NCBI GenBank assembly: GCA_965531145.1
Contig: CBESOE010000006.1
Location: 1 to 64,000 of the forward strand
DNA length: 64,000 nucleotides
DNA from: JAQAZP01 sp965531145
GTDB taxonomy: Bacteria > Acidobacteriota > JAQAZP01
Direction: 5' to 3'
In this document: positions 53,767-61,162 of the stretch, piece by piece
Layout: the number at the start of each line of letters is the position of its first letter
Numbering within the stretch: position 1 is the stretch's first letter
Notes under the pieces: generated by a model
Seen by the model: the letters and a program-made list of their open reading frames with translations, nothing else
Database searches by the model: none
Told to the model about the DNA's origin: nothing
Made by a program: the position numbers and the translations under genes

Positions 53767-54060
53767 ATGAAGCACCTCAAACCAATGAATCGCAGGGCCC
53801 GGCAGGTCTCGGGCCTGGATGCGCCGGACGTCTACGGCTACGCCTGCACCGACTGCTGCAACGCCTGGGCCCCGGGCTGGGAAACCGGGCAGTCGGGCAG
53901 TGTGGACCCCTGCCCCTGGGCCAGTGACCTCTATCTCTGCTGGGTGACTTGTTACTGGACAGGCCAGGTGGCGGATGACTATTGGGAACCCAACTGGCTC
54001 GACGCCTGCGGCCAGCTTGCAGAAGACTGGTATCGCATCTGCGTCGTGCCCGATAACTAG
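53767..54060 (+). CDS. qhpC: CTQ-type gamma-subunit precursor (QhpC-like), set 2
   Basis: A 97-residue Cys/Trp-rich peptide, closely related to the set-1 peptide over its whole length. Leader MKHLKPMNRRARQVSG; no Sec signal. Crosslink candidates: Cys30-Glu39, Cys49-Asp54 and Cys62-Asp70 for thioethers, Cys58 and Trp64 for CTQ (CWVTCYWTGQVADD). The extra Cys 27, 31, 81 and 92 correspond to those of set 1. Eight Cys against four in the Paracoccus mature subunit suggest added disulfides or further crosslinks. The start ATG 53767 has GGGAGGACG upstream. It lies inside a longer frame that should not be read as one protein. The radical SAM gene is directly upstream. Confidence 0.87.
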   Translation: MKHLKPMNRRARQVSGLDAPDVYGYACTDCCNAWAPGWETGQSGSVDPCPWASDLYLCWVTCYWTGQVADDYWEPNWLDACGQLAEDWYRICVVPDN

Positions 54061-54133
54061 GGATCAGCAGCTGTTTTGGAGGTCGCACCGGGACGGCCGG
54101 TTCACCAGCGACCCCTTATTCCGGGAGGACATC

Positions 54134-55189
54134 ATGCTTATTTTGAGAAACTGGAATCGATCCCTGGCGGTTGTCGCGGGTATCATGGCACTGCTTTTCT
54201 TCTGCCTGCTGGCCGGTCCCGTGGCCCATGCCGGCAGCAATTACGTTCTCACCGCTTCCAACGACCTGCTGGTGGTGGACGCCGACCAGCAGCGGCTGGC
54301 CGGTGAAGTGCCCCTGGGCCGTTTTGTCAAGGATATCGCCGTGGCCCCCGGCGGCCGATTCGCCTACGTGGCGCACAGCGGCGGCGTGGAAGTGGTCGAC
54401 CTGGGCAGCTTGCAGGTGGTGGCCCACCCGGTGACCATGCCGGCCCGCTTCCTCCGCCTCTCCGCCGACGGCTCGATGCTCTACGCCCTGACCTACGGTA
54501 GCAAGAAGATGCGTGCCTCGGGCGAGGTGCCCGAGGGCTACTTCCTCCAGCTGGTCGACCTCACCGGCAAGCAGCCCCGGGCGGTCCAGACCATGGAGCT
54601 GGGCGACGGCGCCTTCGACTTCATCGTCTCTCCGTCCACCGGCACCATCCACGTGCTCAATCTCTCGTCCAGGACCCTGGCCCAGCGGGCGTTGACCGAC
54701 GGGACGCTGATGAAGTCGGTTTCCATTCCGGGAAGCACTCCGGCCACCGCCCGTGCCGGTGAGCAGGGGGTTCTCTTCCGTCTCACCACTTCGGCGGACG
54801 GCAGCAAGATCTTCATCCCCGAGATGCGCGAGGAATGCGGCCTGTGGGAGATCGATGCGTCCAGCGGTGCCACCCGCTGGGTGTCCCTCGGTTTCGAGGC
54901 CTATCCCCGGGCGATGGTGGTGTCACCTGACGGCGCCAACCTTTACGTTTCCTCGGTGAAGGGGATCTTCACCGTGGATCTGAAAACCCTGACCGTGACC
55001 CGCTATGCCGGGTGCGAGGAGGTTCATCAGGGTATCGGTGTGAGCAGCGACGGGACCCAGCTCTACAGCACCATCCCCGATCTCGAGGGTGGCGGCGCGC
55101 TGGATATTTTCGACACGACGACCCTGGAGCGTGTGGCCCGCGTGCTGATTCCCGGGCATTCTCCCTTCGTGGTGGCGTCGGCCAAGTAA
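54134..55189 (+). CDS. Beta-propeller subunit (QhpB-like), set 2
   Basis: A 351-residue exported protein from ATG 54134 (GGGAGG upstream). Signal peptide (LAVVAGIMALLFFCLLAGPV), then about seven propeller blades (NDLLVVDADQQRLAGEVPLG, GGVEVVDLGSLQVVAHPV, LRLSADGSMLYALTYG, MVVSPDGANLYVSSVKGIFT, IFDTTTLERVARVLIPG). It has the same length as the set-1 propeller and follows gamma 2 by 73 bases, the beta-subunit position in QHNDH operons. It likely surrounds the quinone site. Cys residues (REECGLWEID, YAGCEEVHQG) are few. Confidence 0.75.
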   Translation: MLILRNWNRSLAVVAGIMALLFFCLLAGPVAHAGSNYVLTASNDLLVVDADQQRLAGEVPLGRFVKDIAVAPGGRFAYVAHSGGVEVVDLGSLQVVAHPVTMPARFLRLSADGSMLYALTYGSKKMRASGEVPEGYFLQLVDLTGKQPRAVQTMELGDGAFDFIVSPSTGTIHVLNLSSRTLAQRALTDGTLMKSVSIPGSTPATARAGEQGVLFRLTTSADGSKIFIPEMREECGLWEIDASSGATRWVSLGFEAYPRAMVVSPDGANLYVSSVKGIFTVDLKTLTVTRYAGCEEVHQGIGVSSDGTQLYSTIPDLEGGGALDIFDTTTLERVARVLIPGHSPFVVASAK

Positions 55190-55268
55190 GAGCCGGCCTT
55201 CTTCTCCCGGCCCGCCCGGTCCCCGGCCCCCGCCGAGGGGGCGGGCGGTGTTGCTGCGTGGAGATCTG

Positions 55269-56393
55269 ATGAACGCCATGACCGGCATGCCCGGCCGATG
55301 TCCGGCAGTCCTCTGCCTGCTGATCCTGATCCTCGCCCTGACCGGTCCGACCTGGGCCGGTGACGAGGGTGCACCGGTGATCACCAGCGTCGATCCCGGG
55401 ACGGCTCCGCCCACCCGGGTCATCGTCGGCGGGTGGTACGACCTTTTTGTGGTCAACGTCGAGACCGGCCTCGTTGAATCGGTGGTCAATATCGACGAGA
55501 CGGCCAATGACATCGCCGTCACCGCCGATGGCCGGCTGGCCCTGGCTGCCACCGACGTCGGACTGGTCCGGGTCGACCTGGCCTCCGGCAAGCGGGCAGG
55601 GTTGGACGACTGGGGCATCCTCTGCTCGGTGGAGCTGTCAGAGGACGACGCGATCCTGGCCGCACTGACCTGTCCCGGCCACACTCCGTTCCGTAAGTCG
55701 CGGCACACCATCCGCCTCGAGGACCTGCCCGGAAAACGGTCCCTCGGCTCCCTGGAATTCAGCACCAATGCCCACGACATCTTCCTCTCTCCCGACGGCA
55801 GCCTGCTGTTCGCTTCGAACAAGATCGGGCGCAACATCGGTTGGGCGTCAACGGAAGATCCGGCCCGGGCCACACTGGAGGTGCTGCGGCTGGGCGATGA
55901 CGGCGAAGATCTGCGCCGGATGACCCGGGTGGCCACCCTGGTGCCGCTGGTATCAGCCGACGGCCGCCGGCAACTGGTGGGTGTGGAGACGCCGGGGGAG
56001 GACACGCCGATGATTTTCTGGCTGGCCACTTTTCCCCGGCACGGTGCCGCGGGCCAGCCGCGGGTGGAACGGCTGGGCACTTCGCGCACCGGAAGCGCCC
56101 AGGGTGCGGCGGTGAGCCCCGATGGGCGGACGGTGTTTGTCAATTGCCGCAGCCACCTGTTGGTCTACGACATTGTCGGTCGCAAGGAGACCGCCTGGGT
56201 GGAACTGCCCAATGAGCACCGCTGGCTCACTCTCGACCACGACGGCCGGCGGGTATTCCTCACCTGCACCCCGGAAGAGGGTGAGGGGTACTTGACCGAA
56301 GTCTCGCTGGACGGGGCGGAGTGGCGGGTTTCCCGGCGGATCGCCATGCCCGATTCGGTGAATGTGATCACCACTTTACCGGCGGGTCGGTGA
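55269..56393 (+). CDS. Second, divergent beta-propeller protein in set 2
   Basis: A 374-residue exported protein from ATG 55269; the signal peptide includes LCLLILILALTGPTWAG. Propeller blades are visible (VIVGGWYDLFVVNVETGLVE, DIAVTADGRLALAATDVG, DIFLSPDGSLLFASNKIG, GAAVSPDGRTVFVNCRSHLL), but similarity to the two other propellers is weaker. It carries several Cys (ILCSVELS, LTCPGH, VNCRSH, LTCTPEEG). There is no counterpart in set 1 or in known QHNDH operons. It could be an alternative beta subunit, an electron-transfer partner or an assembly factor. A GC-rich hairpin precedes it in the 79-base gap. Five bases separate its stop from the U32 gene. Confidence 0.65.
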   Translation: MNAMTGMPGRCPAVLCLLILILALTGPTWAGDEGAPVITSVDPGTAPPTRVIVGGWYDLFVVNVETGLVESVVNIDETANDIAVTADGRLALAATDVGLVRVDLASGKRAGLDDWGILCSVELSEDDAILAALTCPGHTPFRKSRHTIRLEDLPGKRSLGSLEFSTNAHDIFLSPDGSLLFASNKIGRNIGWASTEDPARATLEVLRLGDDGEDLRRMTRVATLVPLVSADGRRQLVGVETPGEDTPMIFWLATFPRHGAAGQPRVERLGTSRTGSAQGAAVSPDGRTVFVNCRSHLLVYDIVGRKETAWVELPNEHRWLTLDHDGRRVFLTCTPEEGEGYLTEVSLDGAEWRVSRRIAMPDSVNVITTLPAGR

Positions 56394-56397
56394 TCCG

Positions 56398-57339
56398 ATG
56401 GAGTGGGTGCTGTTCATCGCTCCATCTGCACTGGAAGGCGCTGTCGAGCGGCTGGCCGGAGGTGGTTTTCCCGGCGAGGACGTCTGGCGGGTGACGCCGG
56501 CGGCCGGCACGCCGGAGGAGTGGTTCGGGGACGCGGCCGCGGCCCATGGCGGCGGCGAGTTCAGTCGGATCTACTGGGGCAGCGAGTTTTGCGAAACGCT
56601 GATTCCCGGCGCGGCGGCCACCGCCCGACTGGCCGGCCAGGCCCGGGAAAAGGGCCTGGACTGGACGCTGGTGACGCCCTACGTCACCGACACCGGTCTG
56701 GCCCGGATCAGCCGGCTGCTGGAGAAACTGCCCCGGGACCTCCACCCGGACGAGGTGGTGGTCAATGACTGGGGTGTGCTGCGCCGCCTGCGGCGGGAGC
56801 AGGAGCACCTCCGGCCGGTGCTGGGCCGGCTGATGAACAAGATGATCCGTGATCCGCGGGTGGCGTCGACATTCGACGATCCGCGGGCTCCGCGGGAGGC
56901 GGTGGACGCCCTGCGGGGGTTCAGCATCTCCGCCGGCAGTTACCGGGAATTTCTGGACCGGAAGAAAGTTGGTCGTGTGGAAGTGGACAACCCGCTCCAG
57001 GGGCTGGCGGTTGATTTCGCAGCCCAGGACATACCGGCGAGCATCTACCTGCCCTTCGGGTATGTGACCACCGGGCGGATTTGCCTTCCCGGGTCCCTCG
57101 GGCTGCCGCCGGGGGGAAAGTTTTCGCACCTGGGCCATTGCGGCCGGGAATGCGGGGGGACTGTTCTGGAACTGAAAAACACGAAGTCACCCTTCGAGGC
57201 GGACCGGGACCTGACGCTCTACCAGCGGGGGAACACCATCTTCTACTTCCAGCCGCCGCGGCAGACGGCGGCGGGGCTGGAAGCGGCCGCCGGTTGCGGA
57301 GTGGACCGGATCGTGTGGCAGCCGGAGCTGCCCTTTTAA
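56398..57339 (+). CDS. U32-family protein with UbiV-like cysteine pattern
   Basis: A 313-residue cytoplasmic protein. It has U32 hallmarks: VTPYVTDTGLARISRLL, EVVVNDWGVLRRL and LGRLMNKMIRDPR. Cys65, Cys229, Cys248 and Cys252 (with ICLPGS and GHCGRECGG) follow the order seen in UbiV: one early Cys, one mid Cys, then C-x3-C, where they hold a [4Fe-4S] cluster. UbiU and UbiV form a pair that hydroxylates the ubiquinone ring without O2. The next gene is a UbiU-like U32 protein, so a heterodimer is likely. In this operon the pair may hydroxylate the gamma-peptide Trp. The enzymatic claim is inference; the family is supported by motifs. A sixth Cys-rich ligand set is not present. Confidence 0.72.
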   Translation: MEWVLFIAPSALEGAVERLAGGGFPGEDVWRVTPAAGTPEEWFGDAAAAHGGGEFSRIYWGSEFCETLIPGAAATARLAGQAREKGLDWTLVTPYVTDTGLARISRLLEKLPRDLHPDEVVVNDWGVLRRLRREQEHLRPVLGRLMNKMIRDPRVASTFDDPRAPREAVDALRGFSISAGSYREFLDRKKVGRVEVDNPLQGLAVDFAAQDIPASIYLPFGYVTTGRICLPGSLGLPPGGKFSHLGHCGRECGGTVLELKNTKSPFEADRDLTLYQRGNTIFYFQPPRQTAAGLEAAAGCGVDRIVWQPELPF

Positions 57340-57358
57340 CGGACGATAGGATTACCAC

Positions 57359-58432
57359 GTGAAGATCACCGCGCCATTGTCCAGATTGGACGAAGTGGAG
57401 ATGCTTGTCGGTTCCGGCGCCGATGAACTCTACTGCGGTCTGGTGCCCGAGCGCTGGATGAAGCGCTTTACCCGGGCGCTGTGGCTCAATCGCCGTGACC
57501 CGCGGTCAGCCAACTTCACCAGTGAGGACGACCTGTCCCGGGCGGTGGAACTGGCCCACGGCAAGGGTGCCAAGGTTTTCCTGACCCTCAACGCGCCGTT
57601 TTTCACTGCGGACCAGCAGGAACTGGTGCTGGAACTGGCCGACTGGGCGGCGCGGGAGGCGGGGCTGGACGCGCTGATCGTCGCCGACCTCGGACTGCTG
57701 GCCGCCCTGGCCGGGCGTCTGCCCGAAGGCACCGGGTTGCACACCAGCACCGTGGGCAATGCCAGCAACCGCGAGGCGGTGGAGCACTGGGCCGATCTCG
57801 GGGTGGAGCGGGTGATCCTGCCCCGCCATCTGAGCATCGAGGAGATCGGTGTCCTGGTCCAGGCAGTGGGGCACCGGGTGGAACTGGAAGCTTTCGTGCT
57901 CAACGACACCTGCATTTACGAGGAGGGCTTCTGCCACACCATGCACGGAGTGGACCGCCTGGGAGCGTTCTGTGTCACCCCCTGGGAATACGAGATTCAC
58001 GGAGCGGGTGGGGCCGAGCTCAGCGCTGGCGAGCGGCAGGCCTGGGACGGACACCTGGCGGACTACGAAAAATGGCTGTGGTACTGCAATAGCTGTGGCT
58101 GCACCATGTCCGAGAAGGGGCTGCCCCTCGGGCCCTGCGGGCTCTGCGCGATCAAGGCCCTCGACGAGGCCGGCGTGACCTCGGTGAAGATCGTGGGACG
58201 CGAGGCCTCGGGAATGCGCAAACTGCGCAGCGTGCAGCTGGTCAAGCGGGTCCTGGAACGGGTGGATGCCGGCGCTGACGAGGCGGAAGCCGCAGAGTGG
58301 GCCCGCGAGATCCGGGATGCCGAGGAGCACTGCCGGGCGCGCTACATGTGTTACTACCGGGAATGCGCTCCGGACGAGGGGGATGTGGCGGTGGGGCCGG
58401 TGGCCGGCAGCGGCACGGGGGAGGAACGATGA
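57359..58432 (+). CDS. U32-family protein with UbiU/RlhA-like core
   Basis: A 357-residue protein from GTG 57359 (AGGA upstream). Core U32 features: KITAPLSRLDEVEMLVGSGA, DELYCGL, ALIVADLGLLAALAGRLP, GLHTSTVGNASNREAVEHWA, VERVILPRHLSIEEI. The family cysteine region reads ELEAFVLNDTCIYEEGFCHT with C-x6-C as in UbiU, then FCVTPWEYE and GPCGLCAIKALDEAGVTSVK followed by the IVGRE signature. These suggest an Fe-S cluster. The C-terminus has further Cys (EEHCRARYMCYYRECAPDEG), more than in known members. It overlaps the ABC exporter gene by four bases and follows the UbiV-like protein by 19. Likely partner of that protein in O2-independent hydroxylation; peptidase function is not supported. Confidence 0.78.
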   Translation: MKITAPLSRLDEVEMLVGSGADELYCGLVPERWMKRFTRALWLNRRDPRSANFTSEDDLSRAVELAHGKGAKVFLTLNAPFFTADQQELVLELADWAAREAGLDALIVADLGLLAALAGRLPEGTGLHTSTVGNASNREAVEHWADLGVERVILPRHLSIEEIGVLVQAVGHRVELEAFVLNDTCIYEEGFCHTMHGVDRLGAFCVTPWEYEIHGAGGAELSAGERQAWDGHLADYEKWLWYCNSCGCTMSEKGLPLGPCGLCAIKALDEAGVTSVKIVGREASGMRKLRSVQLVKRVLERVDAGADEAEAAEWAREIRDAEEHCRARYMCYYRECAPDEGDVAVGPVAGSGTGEER

Positions 58433-60249
58433 ACCTGGCAGCAGCAGGGGAACGGGGCACTGCAGGGGCCGGCCCGACCCGTGTCAGCCGCATCGTTTCC
58501 TTCATCCGCCCTTACTGGGGGCGGATCGGCCTCCTGATCGTGATCATGGTCCTCTCCGCCGGTGTGGCCAACATCTACCCCTTCTTCGTCAAGTATCTGG
58601 TGGACGAGGTTTTTATCCAGCAGAACCTCCACTGGCTGCAATATATTGTCGGCGGGCTGGCCCTGCTGGCACTGTTCCAGTTCGGCATCACCTTTCTCAA
58701 CAGCTATCTCTACACCTGGCTCACCGCCCGGATCCTCCTCGACATGAGGCTCCACCTTTACGACCACATCCACCGCCTCTCGATGAAGTTTTTCAAGGAG
58801 ACCAGGGTGGGGGACATCATCTCCCGGCTGAACAGCGACATGGCCCAGGTGCAGTCCATCGCCATGGAATCGCTGATGACCTTCCTCGGCACAGTGATGA
58901 CCATCACCGTGGTTTCGGTGATCATGGTCTTCTTCAGCTGGAAGCTGTTTCTGATCAGCTGCGTGGGGGTTCCCGGGATTATCCTGCTGCTCCGCTGGTT
59001 CCAGCCCCGGCTGCACCGCCTGGCGCGGATGATCCGCGACCAGAACGCCGAAATCACCAGCTTCGTCCTCGAGGCCTTCCGCGGTTCCAAGACGGTGAAG
59101 GTCACCGGTTCGCGGCACAGCGAGACACGCCGCTTCCTCCGCGAGAACAAGGGGCTGATCAACAAGGTGATCCGTTTTCAGATCATGTCCGGGTTCTCCT
59201 CCGGGCTCAGTGCGTTGATGATCACCGCCAGCTCGGCGGCGGTGCTCTGGTTCGGCGGGCGGATGATGATTGCCGGCCAGATGAGTGCGGGCGAGTTGAT
59301 GGCCTTCGAACTGTTCCAGATCAGGCTGTTCGGCCCGGTGCGCTCCCTGGTTTCCCTGTTCCTCAAGCTGCAGAAAGCGCGGGCCTCCATCGACCGGGTC
59401 TTCGAGTTTCTCGACATCGTGCCCGAGGACGGTGACCGGCCGGGCGCGGTGCGGCTCAGCGAGGTGCGCGGCGAGGTGGCCTTCGAGGGGGTGAGTTTCG
59501 GCTATGAGCCGGACAAACCGGTGCTCAGCAAGGTCAGTTTCCGCGTGGCGCCCGGGTCGAGCCTGGCCATCGTCGGGCCCAGCGGCGTGGGTAAGACCAC
59601 CGTGGCCGATCTGCTCTTCCGGCTCTACCGGCCGGACAGCGGGCGGATCACCGTGGACGGGCACGACCTGCAGGGAGTGAAACTGCGCACCCTGCTGCGC
59701 AGCATGGCCCTGGTGCCGCAGGATTCCTACCTGTTCAATGGCACGGTGGGCGAGAACATCCGCTACGGCGCCCCGGCCTGCGGGGAGGATGAGGTACGCC
59801 GGGCCGCGGAACTGGCCAACATCGACGAGTTCATCCAGCGACTGCCCCGGGGCTATGACACGATGCTGGGCGAGCGGGGACTCCGCTTTTCCGGTGGGCA
59901 GGCCCAGCGGGTGGCCCTGGCCCGGGCCTTCCTGCGCCGGCCGAAAATTCTGGTGCTCGACGAGGCCACCGCAGCCCTGGACTGGTTTGCGGACCAGCAG
60001 GTCCACCGGGCCCTGCAGGAACTGATGAGCGGACGGACCACCATCCTGATCACGCACAAGATGTTCATGGTCCAGGAAATGGACAATATTCTGGTGCTCG
60101 ATGGGAGCAGAGTGGTTCAGGAGGGGCGCCACGAACGATTGATGGGCGAGGAGGGGCTTTACCGGGAGCTTTACCGCCAGGTGCAGGGTGAAGCGGACCG
60201 GATGGTGGAACTCTCCACCGCCGGTCCACCACACGGAGAAAAGCGGTGA
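58429..60249 (+). CDS. qhpF: ABC exporter, fused membrane and ATPase domains (QhpF-like)
   Basis: A 606-residue half-transporter. ATG 58429 overlaps the U32 stop (ATGA) with GAGGAA upstream; a longer in-frame start lies inside the previous gene and is rejected. Residues ~30-310 hold six membrane helices (IGLLIVIMVLSAGVANIYPF, LLALFQFGITFLNSY, LMTFLGTVMTITVVSVIMVF). The ATPase domain has Walker A GPSGVGKTT near residue 382, FSGGQAQRVALARAFL signature and Walker B ILVLDEATAALDW. In QHNDH operons QhpF exports the crosslinked gamma peptide. Gene order and neighbours (protease, maturase) support that role. Such exporters usually act as homodimers. Confidence 0.82.
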   Translation: MNLAAAGERGTAGAGPTRVSRIVSFIRPYWGRIGLLIVIMVLSAGVANIYPFFVKYLVDEVFIQQNLHWLQYIVGGLALLALFQFGITFLNSYLYTWLTARILLDMRLHLYDHIHRLSMKFFKETRVGDIISRLNSDMAQVQSIAMESLMTFLGTVMTITVVSVIMVFFSWKLFLISCVGVPGIILLLRWFQPRLHRLARMIRDQNAEITSFVLEAFRGSKTVKVTGSRHSETRRFLRENKGLINKVIRFQIMSGFSSGLSALMITASSAAVLWFGGRMMIAGQMSAGELMAFELFQIRLFGPVRSLVSLFLKLQKARASIDRVFEFLDIVPEDGDRPGAVRLSEVRGEVAFEGVSFGYEPDKPVLSKVSFRVAPGSSLAIVGPSGVGKTTVADLLFRLYRPDSGRITVDGHDLQGVKLRTLLRSMALVPQDSYLFNGTVGENIRYGAPACGEDEVRRAAELANIDEFIQRLPRGYDTMLGERGLRFSGGQAQRVALARAFLRRPKILVLDEATAALDWFADQQVHRALQELMSGRTTILITHKMFMVQEMDNILVLDGSRVVQEGRHERLMGEEGLYRELYRQVQGEADRMVELSTAGPPHGEKR

Positions 60250-61001
60250 TCGCCGGGGCGGGTTCCGTGGCCGGGGAATTCACCGGCCGCGGTGTGACCG
60301 TGGCGTTGGTGGATTCGGGCATCAACCCCGGCCACCCCCACGTGGGGGGGCGCCTGGAACGGTCGGTGACCGTGCTGGACGGCCAGGGCGGACGGCAACT
60401 GGTTGTCGACGACCTGAAGGGGGATGTATCGGGACACGGAACGGCCTGCGCCGGGGTCATTGTCCAGGGGGCGCCGGATGTCCGGCTCCATTCGCTGCGG
60501 GTCCTGGACCAGCAGCTGCAGACCACGCACCGCCTGGTGGCCGAGGCGATCCGCTGGTGCACGAGAGAAGGAATGGACGTGATCAACCTCAGTCTGGGTA
60601 CCACTCGCGCCGAGGCGCTGGAAGTGCTGGAGGCGGCTTGTCGCGAAGCGGCGGAGGCGGGCTGTCTTCTGGTGGCGGCCGCCGGCCCGGAGCGTGAACG
60701 CAGCTACCCGGCCGGCTTCAGCGAGCTGGTGCTGGGCGTTGACGAGGATCCGGAGTGCAGTGAGTGGCAGTGCCGTGTGAGGTCCGGGACGCCGATTCCG
60801 GTCACGGCCTGCGGCCGGCCGCGGGATGTGGAGCGGACCGACCTGCAACGGAATTTCCGCGGATCCAGTTTTGCCGCTGCCCGGGTCAGTGCCATGGCGG
60901 CGCGACTGCGGCAGGAGCATCCGGGGTTGGACAGCGGCGGGTTGCTCGGGGCGCTGAAGGCCGGCGCCGAGGGCAAGGACCTGTCATCGCGAGGAGCGTA
61001 G
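60246..61001 (+). CDS. qhpE: Cytoplasmic subtilisin-type protease (QhpE-like leader peptidase)
   Basis: A 251-residue S8 peptidase without signal peptide, starting at GTG 60246 within the exporter stop. Catalytic triad: Asp23 (VALVDSGINPGHP), His64 (VSGHGTACAGV) and Ser208 (RGSSFAAARVSAMAARL). The oxyanion-hole Asn expected in AAGN is Pro in VAAAGPERERSYPAGF, an oddity. In the Paracoccus system QhpE removes the leader of the gamma peptide inside the cell before export. The small size and lack of propeptide fit that role. The last codons (TCA TCG CGA GGA GCG TAG) lie inside a dispersed repeat, so the native C-terminus may have been changed. Confidence 0.82.
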   Translation: MIAGAGSVAGEFTGRGVTVALVDSGINPGHPHVGGRLERSVTVLDGQGGRQLVVDDLKGDVSGHGTACAGVIVQGAPDVRLHSLRVLDQQLQTTHRLVAEAIRWCTREGMDVINLSLGTTRAEALEVLEAACREAAEAGCLLVAAAGPERERSYPAGFSELVLGVDEDPECSEWQCRVRSGTPIPVTACGRPRDVERTDLQRNFRGSSFAAARVSAMAARLRQEHPGLDSGGLLGALKAGAEGKDLSSRGA

Positions 61002-61017
61002 CGACGAAGCAATGACA
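60982..61017. repeat. 36-bp dispersed repeat overlapping the protease 3' end
   Basis: TGTCATCGCGAGGAGCGTAG then CGACGAAGCAATGACA, with TGTCAT/ATGACA ends inverted. The core GCGAGGAGCG-AGCGACGAAGC is a widespread bacterial dispersed repeat. It provides the last six codons, including the stop, of the protease gene. Confidence 0.7.
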
Positions 61018-61162
61018 AAGAGGACGAGAGGAAGGAAAATTGAGGAGATGATTCGCTGCCGGTGGTCATGCCGGTGACGGTTGATTTCATACCGACTGAC
61101 AGTTTGTTTTTGGTAACGACGGATTTGGTTTTTATGTTTAACAGAGGGGAAGGAGGCCTGAC

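Noticed and set aside
52227..54060. PQQ or mycofactocin biosynthesis
   Set aside because: No PqqA-type E-x3-Y peptide or pqqB/C/F genes; the peptide has the CTQ crosslink pattern and the operon has QhpE/QhpF-like genes.
43768..61001. Methylamine dehydrogenase (mau) or LodA/GoxA-type CTQ oxidase system
   Set aside because: The small peptides lack the TTQ light-chain pattern, no MauG-like di-heme protein exists, and LodA-type enzymes are large single proteins with a flavoprotein partner; the QHNDH gamma pattern fits much better.
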